Positions 36,581 to 49,079 are shown, counted from the first letter of the stretch. The stretch is 64,000 bases of DNA from Talinum fruticosum (GCA_021018815.1 JAITYX010000022.1:310001-374000), one strand, 5' to 3'. The notes: generated from the sequence alone by a model not told the origin. Numbers and translations: made by a program.

Positions 36581-37288
36581 TGATCGACTATTGAGCATAT
36601 GCTTTGGGAAAAATTTGTTGGTTGAGTGGATGATTTGGGCAGTATAGTTGTATATAATTACATTATTTGCATTCATGTATGACGAACCATCTCTGGTTTG
36701 ACTCTATGTGAAGGAGTCGGACGAGTAACATCCCCGGGAATGCGTAGGAGTCGCTCTCGCTCATCTCGTATGGTGATCCGTTGAATCTGTCACCCACCAA
36801 AATATTTCAGGAATCAAACGTTGTATGTAAAGCCAATGGGCTTCATCTACCCCAAAGCAAAACTAAAAAGAATGCACTCACAAGTCATCACACAAACTGA
36901 ATACTCCCATCAAAATTAGTCAAAAATAATTACCGTGCTTGACAACAAGCAAAAGTTTGCACCAAAATCTCGAAGGACAAGGTCAAATTGCCAAAAATTT
37001 AAATCGATTGGACATCTCAAACATGATTTTCACAGCATTTCCAATGGTGGAACAGGAAGCACGTTCCAATAAACACAGATTCTTATCAATTTGACACAGG
37101 TTCACCTAGTATGAAATAACAAATACAGAAGAAAAATCTACATGCTCTAACTTAGAGAATCAAAATCACATAAAAATATAGCTACAAAAATGAGAGGCAT
37201 AAAAAGATCTTAAAACTATACCAAAATCATGATCCTCAGCATATAGCAAGCTACAACAAAATCTTGCTCTTCTTTGGTATCTTCTCAG
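36581..37288. other. Spacer / probable 3' UTR of the L1-domain gene
   Basis: No coding region recognised. The right part probably includes the 3' UTR of the minus-strand ribosomal-L1-domain gene. Confidence 0.4.
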
Positions 37289-38241
37289 TCACAGGAAGAC
37301 CTCATCTTGCATCATCTTTGACACTTCCTCTGATCCCTTTTTCCTCTTCTTACCAGCAATCCCACCACTACCCACTTCACCATTCTCTCTCTTTCCACCT
37401 CTCCTTCCCTCCTCTTCAATCCCTTCCTCCCTCTCTATCCCCTCAAAGTTCTCCACGCCTAAAACCCGCATTTTCCCATCACCATTGTCGATCTCATCGC
37501 CATAAATGGGTATTGCCAGAGACTCCGGAAACTTCAAATGGAAAGACCTTACATTCTTCCACTTCTTGGGCACAATTGCAGTAACCCCGTTGATCACCGC
37601 AGCCACATTCTCGACGATTTTCTCTCTCCCCATCGACTCCCTCGCCACTTTCATCATGCTACAAGTGCCCGTCGAAACAACCAACATTGCCGAACCCAAC
37701 GCCATCTCAATCTGCTCCTTCCAATCGCTCCTACCCAGTTCAATCCCAATTGGGTCCTTCCTCCTTTTGTAAAAATACCGCCCAATAAGCTTAGGCAGCA
37801 CCGGAATCACACTCTTATCAGCAAAAAACGCATCGTACGAGTCACAGAGCTTCTTCTTATCCTCGAATGACTCGTATTCCTTTCTGAATTTGGATAGCTT
37901 GATGACATTGGAGATGGGGAGGAGCTCGGACTCGATTTTCTGTCTGGAGGAGAGAGAAAAGCGGTCTTTGACGAGAAGGCAGATGCGGAAGTTGGGGGAG
38001 TAGGGAGAGATGAGGGGGTTTGGGAGGGGATTGTGTGGGGGTTGTCGGAGATTGGAGGACGGCCCTTCAATGGGGGATTGTATAGGGTTAAGACTAAGTA
38101 CAGGAATTCATCGTTGTCCTCAGAGGAGGGCTTTAGGGTTTCGGATTCCCCGGATTTCCATTTGAGCAGGGCTTTGACTGCTCTATTGATTGATTTCTTA
38201 TGGACCTTCGACGTCGCCGTTGATGGCGGCGCTGCCTCCAT
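37289..38241 (-). CDS. Ribosomal L1 domain-containing protein (RSL1D1-like), intronless, one frameshift
   Basis: ATG at 38241 starts MEAAPPSTATSKVHKKSINR, then AVKALLKWK and FLYLVLTL. In a second frame the L1 fold continues: FRICLLVKDR, ISNVIKLSKFRKEYESFEDK, LCDSYDAFFADKSVIPVLPK, WKEQIEMALGSAMLV and KKWKNVRSFHLKFPESLAIP. The tail is basic with a nuclear-signal-like GKKRKKGSEE. This is the order of the plant nucleolar L1p/L10e family, which acts in ribosome biogenesis. The two frames meet at a five-C run (minus strand; 38037-38041). One extra C would join them into about 317 residues, so this is either a recent pseudogene or an under-called homopolymer. The stop at 37289 gives a somewhat short C terminus. 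Confidence 0.8.
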
Positions 38242-39840
38242 TGTCAAGTTAGAGAGAGAGAGAGAGAAGGGGACTGGTGATGTGGTTGTCGAACAGGGGA
38301 AGGTGATGAGGAAGACGAGGGTTTTGGTGGGGGTTTTAGGTGGAGAAGTCCACTGTCCAGTGGATTTGAAACCCGGCCCAACCCATAATAAAAAGCTATA
38401 TGTTGATAATATTTTGATAAGTATAAACAAATTTCTGTTTTAATAAAATTAATGGACATGTTATCAAAAAAAAAAAAACATTTAATGGACATACTTTTGT
38501 ACGACTATATAGTCACCGTAGCATTTTGGCCAAACTGCATCTTCCGATTTTATTTGTCTTTTCTAAATATTGATAAGTTATAATATAACTTTATAAAATA
38601 GATAATTATGTGACGTAATAAATCTAACCTGAAGAAAAAAAATATATTATCTTAATCGGTAAAAATAATTTTTGTAATCAAAATCAATGAACCTAATTTA
38701 TAAAAATACTATAAATATATTCTTCAATCACAAAAGGGGATAAACAAAACTTTAAAAGGTAAACCTAACTCTTACGGGGAGTGAAAACCTAATTCTTATA
38801 AGAAGAAGATAAACTTTATTTATAAAAAACAAGCACACTATTAGATATTAAATTCGATTGAAAAAATCAAAATAAAAGGGAATTATCACCGATTGTAATT
38901 AGATCGATTCATTGCCCCAATAATTTAGAAGAGACAAGAAAGTAGCGAATTATTAGTTGTTAATTATATTAATTACTCAATGTATCTCTAAATTGGAACA
39001 TTTAACAAAAATTGTTATATTAGCATATAAACACGACTTAAAATTATCGAAATAAGTATAAACATATCCTAATATCCAATTCAAAAGTTACATATTTCCT
39101 ACTTGATCACACTAAAATAAGTTATTAGAAATATAATTTGGAGATATTTGATGATCAACACAAGAATGGATTAACTAAATTCAATCTATATTTTTTTGGA
39201 ATTATCAATAAGTTCAAAAGAATTAAGTCAAACAATACAATAAACTAATATCTATATAACATCAATAACTTTCTATGGGCAAACAATTCATCCAAAAAAA
39301 AAAAAAAACGAAACAACACATAATTTGTACTATGGGCAACTAATTTCACCAAATGAAACCAAAACCTCCTAACTTGTATGTTGAAAGACATTCTAAATTA
39401 GGCAATCAAATTAAACAAATAAAATACTTTGTCTAAAATACAACCGCAAAATCACATTTCTTTATAAATATTACCAAAACAGAAAGTAATAAAAGTACCT
39501 TATCCCTATAAACCTAACTTTAGTGTACCTCAAATTTATTGTGAATTTATGCCCTATTCTTTTTACTGCTACTCGGATAGTCTTAATTAACTTAATTGCT
39601 TCTCACCATCTTCTATGATATCATAAAAATAAAAAATAATAAAATTACCTTATCTTTAAGAACCTAACTTTAATTTTTTAAAATTAATTATAAATTTATA
39701 CCCGATTTTTTAACTACTAACTCAATTACTTATCTACCATCTCCTAACATTTTAAGCTTCGACTTCTTATATAACTTGATCCGACCCATTTCCTAGACCA
39801 CATTCCACAAGCCTTCTTGTTTTTTTAATGATGGGAGGCA
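38242..39840. other. AT-rich spacer between divergently oriented genes
   Basis: Holds the upstream regions of the minus-strand L1-domain gene and the plus-strand SRP14 gene. Poly-A runs lie at 38466 and 39294. The motif CTAACTTTA occurs near 39520 and 39664 within a short local duplication (CTTATC...AACCTAACTTTA). No gene seen. Confidence 0.5.
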
Positions 39841-39909
39841 ACTTGGGAAAGAATATCACGTGCAAGGCACGTGGATGAGAAATCGCCATTTTTAAACAGA
39901 CCTAAACAG

Positions 39910-40038
39910 ATGAGTCAAATGCTAAATTCTCTCTCCGGATCCAACTGGAATTCTCGAACTCCCCCTCGCCGGCCATTCTCGGTGCCATCAATCAAGCTTC
40001 CCGACGCCGCCGTCTCCGCCTCCGCACCATCTTCTATG
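39910..40038 (+). other. In-frame upstream extension of SRP14 exon 1
   Basis: From ATG 39910 (second ATG 39919) the frame stays open, in register with the SRP14 start, up to the exon 1 donor at 40038. It encodes about 42 basic, Ser/Pro-rich residues (MSQMLNSLSGSNWNSRTPPR onward). If these ATGs are transcribed, SRP14 would carry an N-terminal extension absent from the family; otherwise this is 5' UTR. Confidence 0.4.
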
Positions 40039-43000
40039 GTAACTGCTCCCGTCGTTTCTCCCTCCGAATTTCGCTCATTTCACTTGATTTTTTGATCTAT
40101 TTTGCTCGTCTAATCAAGAGAACTTTTTCCTCCCCTTTTTGCGAAATGTGGAATTCAATCATTGAAAAGTTTTGTGATCTTTTTGGTGATTAGGCGCCGT
40201 TGAATACGGATTCATTTCTAAATGAGCTAAAGGCTATGTTTGAGCGAAGTACTGAGAAGGGTTCTGTTTGGGTCACTCTTAAGAGATGTAAGTGGGCACA
40301 ATTTTGTTGCGATTCGGTATAATTTCAGGGTTTATGTTGTCAATTAGTTTAATTTCTTGTGCCTTGGGTTAATGTAGCGTCGATGAAGTCGAAGGCGCAA
40401 AGGAATAAAATGAAAACTGCTGGAGAAGCAATGGAATACCGATGCTTAGTACGTGCTACTGATGGAAAAAAGACGATTTCAACTACGGTAAGATTTATGG
40501 GGGCTCTATCTTCCTTAGACTTGAATTTGAATTAGCTGATCAGAATTGTCCATGTTTGTGAAAATTATTGGTGGGTTACACATTTGTGTAACTGGGGATT
40601 TGTAGAATATGAATCTGTTGAATATGTATGAGAAATGTTGTGGATGGTAGGGTTTTTCAAAGCAATGCTAGTGGAATACAATTTCAACTGGTCATCACTG
40701 TGGTAAATGATCAGGAAGTAATTTGCATCTTCTTGAGTAAAATGAAGTGTTTGAGATTTGGACGTGTCCATTTAAATTTTAGAGTTACTTGGAAGTGTCC
40801 ATGTAAATTATAGAGTTCTGAGTATTTGACTTGAGTAGTTTTTTAGTTAAACAAGAATCCTTGTAATATCACCATGCACATGCATGATTTCACGCATTAG
40901 AGCAGTTAGTTAACTATCCATGACAGATTCAAAGTTGTCAATTGTTCTTTGCTTCCATGGAGGTCTTGATGGCCACACCCCTTGGACTGTACTATTTCAG
41001 ATTGATGTCGAGGTGTTGTCAATTACTAATAGCTAACAGTAGACATCCTTTTAATCTGGGTTATGCATTAGTGAACTCATTTGTTTGTTTGTTGACATGT
41101 TCTATTGGATCTGTTGGCATTTGAAAGGACTATTTAAGCTTTCTAATATTTCATAAATCATGTGAGATGATCTCAATGGAGGGGCTGAGCTGTGAATCCT
41201 AGTCTTTTAGTGGTCTTGTCTGATTTTGAGAACAAGATGAGATGCTCTCCAAAATATTTCTTGCAAGCATTCAGTATTATTTTCTATTGCTTGGAGGTTG
41301 AAAAACATGCTTCCAGCTAGGTTTCAGTCTCATTTATAACATGGGGCAGAAATGGTATGTAGGAAGTAACATATTTGCTGGCCAAGGATGAGTTGTGTAA
41401 ATTGAGACTTTTGCTGACCTTATTTCACTGGGATTTGTAATGGAATTCTTGGTGCAAATTTTACCCTTTATCAAATTTCCTAACATGCATGTTCCTAGTC
41501 TAGTATACGCAGAATTCAATCCTGTGTGCCGCTTTGTTGTCTCATTATGCCCTGTCTCTTTCTGAGGTTCCACTTCCAGTGGTTCTTGGGGCATCAACAA
41601 CAAAAAAAGATAAGGGAAAAAAATATCGTATTTTGCAAGAGTCTTTAGTGGTAGATTCCTATTTAGTAAAAACAATTGAACTACCAATTATTTTAGTGAA
41701 TATACATTCATGTATTAGTTTCAAAAATACCTTACAAATGCAAACCTGTCTTGAATAATATAAGTGCCTGCCAATTATCTGCTCATGCCTCTTTCTTCAC
41801 TCTCTCTCTCTCTCTCTCTCTGTCTGTCTCTCTCTCTCTAACTGATATATGCAAACAGAAGAGTCATGGCTAATCTTATGTGGTTCTTGGGCCCATATAA
41901 TGATACTGTACTTAGTAGCTGGAATTGGAAGAAATTCATGTAAGTGGTGGGCCGGGAAATTGTTTGGTCGGAAGATTTTTCGTAACCCTCTTCCATAATC
42001 ATATAGCTCATCAAATATCGTAAAAGGGCCCATGATTGTTGTCTAAAAGGTTGTCAACAGAGTTCTCAATCAGTCATGTTTGGGGCAAAAGTGAAAGGTA
42101 TTTGTTCAGATGTACTCTTCAAAGTGAACCTGCCTTCTGTTGACTGGAGAAATGTGGCTCTAATCTTGCTGTTGATCAACACAAATTATGCTCCTTTGTG
42201 CTTCTTTAGCATAGTATATTTTTCCAGTTTCTCTGTGTTGCATCGATAATGAAGGTATGAAGAAATCAGATGCAGTATTTATTTTATTACTTATTGAGCA
42301 TTTATTGAGTCAACACATTTTCAAGACAAAGTAGTGTATGTATGAGTGGCATACTGGTAATAGTATCGGTTAGCCCCAGGTTGCTTTATGGCCTTTCCTC
42401 CCATTGAAGGCTTGAAGCCATCACCTCCACTTTGCTTGCTTCTCTTTGTGACACTTGTATGCATTTGTAGTTCTTCTCATGGCTCCTAATAGTTGCACGT
42501 CATTATTCTTTCTTTACATTATTGCTAGGGTATTTCCCATTGGTTGTAGTATACCCATGTAAGCTTCTAAACCTTGTAATTCTATCGGTTCTTTTATTTA
42601 TTTATTTTTTCATTTCCCCTTTTGGATAGAATCTCTGGAGAATGTTGCTGAGTATGATCAGCTTTGTTATGGTTCCTGCCTTCCTGGAAGCATCTAGTCT
42701 CATGAACAAACATATGAACTCTGTCTCTCCTAGTGAGCAGGGGATGTGTGGAGATATGTGGAGGGAGGGATGCTCCATGTATGTTTCCAAATAGTGAGCA
42801 TCCTTCAATTCATGGACAAGTAGATCATTTGCCAGAAATTGATTAACATGATGGACATCTTTTAATTTACGGATGAATAAGCAGCGTGAAGATTTGCACA
42901 ACTTGGCTTCATTCTACTTTAGTTGTGTTGGCATTTGAGTAACAGTAGAATTACAAAGTACTCAAGTGCATATTTAGAATTTGGAAGAGGCTGGGCTACA

Positions 43001-43948
43001 CCAATGTCAGGTGCTATTTCTTCTTGCATACGTTTGCCGGGATGGGTGTTAGGATATATAGATATCATTGGCAGATGCTTTGGCTTCATACCTGGAACAA
43101 TTTTACTAATGAACTGTGAGCTTAACTCTATGTGTATATGTAATCTTTGTCTTAAGCATAGTTACCTGGAAGTCCTCTTGGACCACTCAGGTAGGATTAT
43201 GGATTGCTACATATCACATTTATTAGTGTAGTTTTAGGCTTCAGATTCCTCAGCTTGGGCACCTATGGTCAATGAGCATTCCTGATGACTTTTCTAATAA
43301 GCACATGCTATATGTGCTCTTGATATGAACTCATATCATAGTCCTTCTAGCTACAATTTTTGTTACACCCCTTCTGCTACCAGGAAAAGTCATTGCTTAG
43401 TTAAAGACCAGATTTTTTAATGGCAGCAGGCCACCTCCTCGGTGACGGCAGGACCCATCTTCATGCTCCTGCTTCTCCCTGGAAATCAGAATTTCTAAAG
43501 TTTCTTTTTGACAAATAGTCATCATTAATCTTGGTCATTGGTTTCATGTAACGATAGGATGTTTACTTTTAGTTTTTTCAAGCAAAGGTACAGTTCTTGG
43601 ATCTTGCTTGCATCATCCACTTAATAGAGCATATGATTTGTAGTTCGCGAGGAAAAACTTAGTTATTTGGGTTTGGCTACTAAGTGATTGAATTTCCAAT
43701 GAGAAGCAACTGTTAGCAGAGCTTTCCTTGTCATAATTAGATAATTTTCCGTATGGTTTTCACTTTGTGATTCTCATATGTTATAGGTGGGCCCAAAGGA
43801 ACACCAGCGTTTTCAAGCTTCATATGCAACCATTCTAAAAGCCCACATGACTTCTCTTAAGAAAAGGGAGAGGAAGGACAAGAAAAAGGCTGCTGATTCA
43901 CAAAAGAAAGCTGAGAGTTCGAAGAAGACAACTGCTAAGTCTTCGTAA
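40036..43948 (+). CDS. SRP14: Signal recognition particle 14 kDa protein (SRP14)
   Basis: Coding exons: 40036-40038 (ATG only), 40194-40287, 40378-40487, 43787-43948, all with GT-AG junctions, giving 122 residues. The protein reads MAPLNTDSFLNELKAMFE, then KGSVWVTLKRSSMKSKAQRN, EAMEYRCLVRATDGKKTIST, HQRFQASYATILKAHMTSLK and a Lys-rich tail. That is the SRP14 alpha/beta fold and basic C terminus. SRP14 pairs with SRP9 on the Alu domain of SRP RNA and delays elongation while ribosomes are targeted to the ER. Length matches plant SRP14 (about 120). The initiator ATG is the last codon of exon 1, directly before the donor ATG|GTAACT. Intron 3 is 3.3 kb, with a (TC)n tract and no gene seen in it. 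Confidence 0.95.
41799..41839. repeat. (TC)n microsatellite
   Basis: Nearly pure TC repeat broken by two TGTC units, in SRP14 intron 3. Confidence 0.9.
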
Positions 43949-45289
43949 TTTTGTTCTTTTTTCTTCCCTTCCATCACTTGTATTTCCTTTCTCCATTCTA
44001 AAGTGATACTAGGGTTTTGGTTCCTCTTTTGCCATTCAGAATTTTGGAAAGTGAAGAAATTTTCATCCATTTGAGAATTTTGGTGCCTCTTTTGGATATG
44101 AAATCCCTATTGAGTAAAAATGGATTTGTTTCACAGGATAATTGGATCAAATGTTCATTGTTTTCCCTATGATTCATTTGGCACGCCAGTTATTGCAGGT
44201 TCATAAGATGGGTTTGTTTTTGCATAGTGCATTTACAGGTGAGCCCCCCAAACACACACACAAGAATTAGGAAAAAACATGCACTTATTCTAGAGTATTG
44301 ATTGCATCTGGTTATGCTCATGACCATACCAAACCTTTCAATACTTGAGGTTATGAATCGTACGAGGAAATGTAACTGTTCATACTAGATATACTTGAGA
44401 TGGATCCTTGAGATTATGAATCGTATGAGAAACACAACTGTTCACATTGGAACCCGTTGAGATTTATCATTGTTAGGAGGTGAGATGGAGTTTTTAGAAC
44501 AATCTCATTCTCCTCTCTGAAATTTCAGCTTTTAGTACTGGTTGGGATTGTACCCATGGTTACTAGAAAAGCTCTGCGGACCTCTTACATTGGAACGCGG
44601 ATTGCGGGTGGAGGTAACTGTGATCTTCTGTATGTATCTTAACACATTGCTGACAATGTATGATGGTATCTGGGAGTGTTTATACCTAAGGCAGAATAGT
44701 CAATTTTGTCACTCCAGTTAGGTCCGGTCAAGCCTAACTCCTCAGAAAGGGTGAAGAGCACAGAAGAGAATGAGATATGAGGGTCAAGCCTGACTATGAC
44801 CGGCACTTTCCGTTCATATATACTTGTCTTTTTTTTTTTTTTTCTTTCTTAGCTTTCTTGATGAGATTTGGTATTTATCAACAACTGTTTATGCAATGTG
44901 CCATAATTGATGGCTGCTTAATCATGCTTAGCTGCCTAAATTATGTATTATTGTGGCAAAATGTGGTTGATTTAGACTAATCATTTACTTTGATTAGAAT
45001 ATTAGGACTTGAAGAGATGCAACGAGGGGAAGTTTCAGCATAAATCCTTTAGAATATTTGAATACAAAAAATTTTGTATCCTTTTGGTAGTTGGTCGTGC
45101 TTTAGGGCGCCATTTATTTTGGAGGCCATCGACATGCTCTACCCTCCTTGAGAGGCTATAGGATATTTTTTTTTGACAAAGATAAAATTAAGCAAACATA
45201 CATGTTTAGCACCTCTTTCTTATGAGAGTGCACCCAATTATATCGTCACCTAAGATAGAATGAAGATGTGGACAAAAGTATTTGTCAAA
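43949..45289. other. 3' flank of SRP14 and spacer
   Basis: Contains the SRP14 3' UTR and an internal duplication: GAGGTTATGAATCGTACGAG at about 44347 and GAGATTATGAATCGTATGAG at about 44411, each followed by AACTGTTCA. A T-run lies at 44829. No further gene seen. A decayed copy of part of this flank recurs at 63.8-64 kb. Confidence 0.55.
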
Positions 45290-46230
45290 TATAAATGAAA
45301 ATGTGATAGAATGATTAAACTAGAGAGCTAATCAACTGCCATGTTAGTCTCTTTATAAATGTGGTTGAAATTGAGTTGAATGCCCTGTTGTATCTAGGGA
45401 TGAACATGTCCGGCGGATACTCCGAACTTGACCGGAACCATCAAACGGGTTAGGTTCCTAAAATTTAGGAATCTATCAAACATGTTTCGGTTTCGATTTC
45501 AATAATTAAACCCTGGAACCATTAACACAAGTTCAGGTTTATAGAATTGTAGGTACCCGGAATCATTAACAATGTTCTAGATTTTCAATCTTTTCAATTT
45601 TCAATTTTTAATAAGAAATCCAGGTGATTTTCGTTTTTCAATTTTTAATATGAGGTACAAGCCACGATTTGATTAATACTACTAAATACCTCCACTTTTT
45701 TTGTATTTTTTTATAATAATAATGTTATGGACATAGCACCCTGAAATTGGAATCAAACCGTGAAATTCAAATTCAAGTTCAAGTTTAGATTTCTAAAATT
45801 TAAAAATCGGTCAAATAGATTTTGGTTAAGGTTTCCAATTTTGAGACAGGGTTCGAAACCACTCAGCCCTAGTTGTATCCATAGTTGAACATCTTGATAA
45901 TATTTGCTATTTGCCACGGAATGCCATGCCTGCCTTACATCGCTTGAACAACCATCTTGTTGTCACCTTCAACGATAATGTTATTGAAACGCTCGTGGGT
46001 TGCTGCCTGTAGTTAACCTCCAAGAGCTCTAGCTTCTGCAATCAATATCGAAGTATGTTGCGCCTGCCTCGATAAGTTTTCAGGTCCAGCCACATAAGAT
46101 TGGAGGAATTTTGATGGTTCCGAGAGGTGGGGGTTGCCACATAATAAAATAATTGGTGGGATTGGAGGGGGAGAAATGAGCCCCTGCAAAGAGTCAACCG
46201 ACATACAAATTCATATTCTCCATTCAGCAT
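45290..46230 (-). pseudogene. RNase H-domain remnant of a LINE, split by a hAT MITE
   Basis: On the minus strand from about 46040 leftwards the sequence reads AEARAL, then a shifted HERFNNIIVEGDNKMVVQAM, the second half of the RNase H domain found at the C terminus of plant LINE ORF2 (conserved E and D). The continuation is interrupted by the MITE at 45395-45871 and resumes weakly as NFNHIYKETNMAVD-like sequence. RT and zinc-finger parts are absent. It could equally come from a stand-alone RNase H-like gene. Confidence 0.6.
45387..45879. mobile_element. hAT-type MITE with perfect 8-bp TSD
   Basis: GTTGTATC at 45387-45394 and 45872-45879 flanks a 477-bp element starting TAGGGATGAACATG and ending CTCAGCCCTA. 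The interior has repeated GGAACC/GGTTCC-type motifs and the phrase TTCCTAAAATTTAGGAA, shared with the larger relative at 57517-58130. Non-coding. Confidence 0.9.
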
Positions 46231-46653
46231 AAGCTTTTTTGCTCAATTAACATGCTAAAAATCTTGAATTTGAAGTCTGTCGCATTTCTAGATTTCCAAA
46301 TGCTCCATAGGAGAAAAGATAATTTTTGGCTTAGATCTTTTGAGTCTATTTAGGAAGGTGAATAGATTATACTAATCTATCGAGAAAAAAAAAATACATT
46401 CTAAGTTTTTATGTAAGGGTGTAATTCTTTGTCATTTACATCTTAGGGGGCACTTTTAGAAACATGGGCACTATGGCAAATACGCTCGGCAATATTTAAT
46501 CGACTTTGTTGCCTTAAAATCAACAAAGTCAAGAAATAATTCCGGTGAAGACCAACTATATGTATCATACCATTATATACATACCCCTTAGCTTTTAAGT
46601 GGTCTACATTCTAGATCATTGATTATCCATGGACTTTTCTCCACACAATTCCC

Positions 46654-46662
46654 CTATAAATA
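46654..46662 (+). promoter_or_regulatory. TATA box of the class IV chitinase
   Basis: CTATAAATA within CCCCTATAAATACCCCCA, 71 bp before the ATG at 46733. The same 18-mer occurs at 50600 in a solo LTR, and a diverged version precedes the truncated copy at 56032. Confidence 0.75.
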
Positions 46663-46732
46663 CCCCCACAATACTTGGCTCATTTCCTCATCAAACAAAT
46701 CAAACCATCTAGTCTAGCCAAGAAAAACAAAG

Positions 46733-48042
46733 ATGGCATTTTCCTTGAAAAGTACCATGCCCACATTGTTTTTAGCCCTAATCATCTCCATTTCATCATT
46801 CCCAACTTCACTGGTTGCCCAAAATTGTGGGTGTGCCCCTAACTTGTGCTGTAGCAAGTTTGGGTACTGTGGCACTGGGGATGCCTATTGTGGTGCTGGG
46901 TGCCAAAGTGGGCCTTGCAACACCCCTACTCCGACTCCGAGCGGGGGTGGCGGCAGTGGCGTTTCGGTGCCGGATATTGTGACTCAGGCATTTTTCGATG
47001 GCATTATCGGCCAAGCCGCGGGTTCTTGCCCAGGCAAGAACTTCTACACTAGAGATGCGTTCATTAATGCCCTCAAATCTTACCCCCAATTTGGCACCTC
47101 TGGTTCGAGTGATGATGCTAAGAGAGAAATCGCAGCTTTCTTCGCCCATGTCTCGCATGAAACCGGAAGTAAGTAGTCAAATTCATCTATTAATATTGAC
47201 TAATTGGTGTGAAGTTTTCTTTTTTTGACTAAGTAAAAAAACTAACAATTTTTTTTGCCCTTTCACATTTGATAAACAAATGACATGTTGGATTAACATT
47301 TCTATAAAGTATTTAGTATTTTATATAACGTTTTTTAAATATTACAATCCAGTTTTCCTTATTCGAAAACCAGCCTAAGAATTGCTATGTCCTTGTGGTT
47401 TTTAAAAACTAACCGAGTAACTTATTGCTAAATAAGTGACTAAACACATGTAAATGAATGATGATCTCGATACAGTTTATTCAAATACTTAGAGTTATTA
47501 AGAGTTATTATGAGTTATTAGTTGTTATAAATACTTTTATAAACGCTAATTAATTCGAATAGACTTTTGTGTATACTTATATATACAATCGTCCTTCTAA
47601 AGAGTAATCATATGTTGTTCTTGAATTTGCAAGGTTTTTGCCACATAGAGGAGAACGATGGAAACGTGGGCGACTCCTACTGTGACTCGAGCAACACCCA
47701 ATACCCTTGCACCCCCGGCAAGAAGTACTACGGAAGAGGCCCTCTTCAGATCTCATGGAACTACAACTACGGCCCTGCAGGGAAAGACATTGGTTTCGAT
47801 GGCTTGAACTCCCCGAAACTGTGGCTAACGATCCAGTCATCGCCTTCAAGACCGCCTTGTGGTATTGGGTCAACAACGTGCACTCAGTCGTTAACCAAGG
47901 GTTCGGAGCCACCATTAAGGCCATCAATGGCGCCCTTGAATGCAACGGTCAGAACCCTGCTCAAGCTCAAGATCGTGTTCAGTTTTACCAGAAGTATTGC
48001 TCCGATTTTGGGGTCGCTCCTGGTGATAATCTTACATGCTAA
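46733..48042 (+). CDS. Class IV chitinase (hevein domain + GH19), two exons, one frameshift
   Basis: Exon 1 46733-47168, exon 2 47634-48042, joined in phase. A signal peptide (about residues 1-29, ending SLVAQ) is followed by a chitin-binding hevein domain [20 protein letters not shown] with its cysteine ladder, a Pro/Gly-rich hinge, and the GH19 catalytic domain. The last has [12 protein letters not shown] with the catalytic Glu, [25 protein letters not shown] and the C-terminal YCSDFGV segment. The secreted enzyme cleaves chitin in fungal walls. At 47811-47814 (CCCC) the frame shifts; one more C gives the expected SPETVANDP and restores the frame to the normal stop, about 281 residues, the usual class IV length. 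It is therefore either a new pseudogene or an assembly error. Confidence 0.88.
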
Positions 48043-48109
48043 GTGCTAATTAAGATGCTAATCTAAGGTCTTACTATACATGATTTAACCATGTTTATGT
48101 TATTTCATG

Positions 48110-48115
48110 AATAAA
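48110..48115 (+). terminator. Polyadenylation signal of the chitinase
   Basis: AATAAA, 68 bp after the stop codon, in the AT-rich 3' UTR. Confidence 0.55.
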
Positions 48116-48270
48116 ACTTAATAGTATCATATCATAGAATCTAGGAATATTATATGTACGTTGTTTCTCATAGCGGGTGTTACAAAAGGATCCATGGAAT
48201 AAATACACTATATTTATATGCTCGAGTGTTTTTATGTATACCTTCTTACTTTAATTTTCAACTGTTTTAT

Positions 48271-48625
48271 CATACACTAAATATCATACTAGTGTACATT
48301 ACAAACAAAAATCATATTACTGATATAAAGCTCAACAATAAGTACTAATCTATTCTACACTAAATAATATTCTAATATAAATTAAAAACTAATAAAATTA
48401 ATAACTAAAACCATAATACTAGTGATCTAAAACTTACCACTAAACACTCATCAATCATACACTAAATAACATTCCAATATACACTAAAAAGTAAATATTA
48501 AAACCTCAAATCATATATCTAAAGTTCAATATAATCATCGTACACTTGAATAATGTTCTAATATATACTAAATTCTAAAATTTGTCACGACAATAATACT
48601 GATATAAACCTTAATATTATTTTTT
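48271..48625. repeat. Degenerate tandem repeat downstream of the chitinase
   Basis: About four diverged units each begin with a CATACACTAAATAAT-like phrase (48271, 48354, 48456, 48539), then TTCTAATATA and an ATACTRRTGATATAAA-like phrase. Spacing alternates near 82 and 101 bp. AT-rich and non-coding. Confidence 0.6.
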
Positions 48626-49079
48626 TAATAATTACCTTTATGCCTTTTTACTTTTATCTTAAAAAATTGCCTATTTTATTTGCAATACTAAAACAAATTT
48701 AGAAGGCAAAAATTAGAGGGGAATATACAATACTAAAACTTCTGATTTAAAATAATATATTAAAACACAAGTGGAAAATATGTAAACAAGTAGGTGTTGA
48801 TGTTTAATGTTGTTCAAAGTAAAAAATGACTTAAAATTAAAGGTTAGAAATCATAAAAAAATTAGTGAAACAAAACTAAGAGTGAAAAAATAATAAAACA
48901 CAAGAGAATAAAATCCAAAAACACGCGGAGCGTGCACCATACTTTTGTAACCAAGATTGTACAATATAATCTCCCCCACCTCCCAAAAGGCAATGTTGAG
49001 CAAGGCATGTCCATCATGTCTACATGTCCTAAGCTTCTTGATCAAGACAAAACTCCTTGCAATCTTTGATGGACTATGT
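48626..49079. other. AT-rich spacer
   Basis: No coding region or RNA gene recognised between the tandem repeat and the promoter-like duplicate. Confidence 0.5.
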
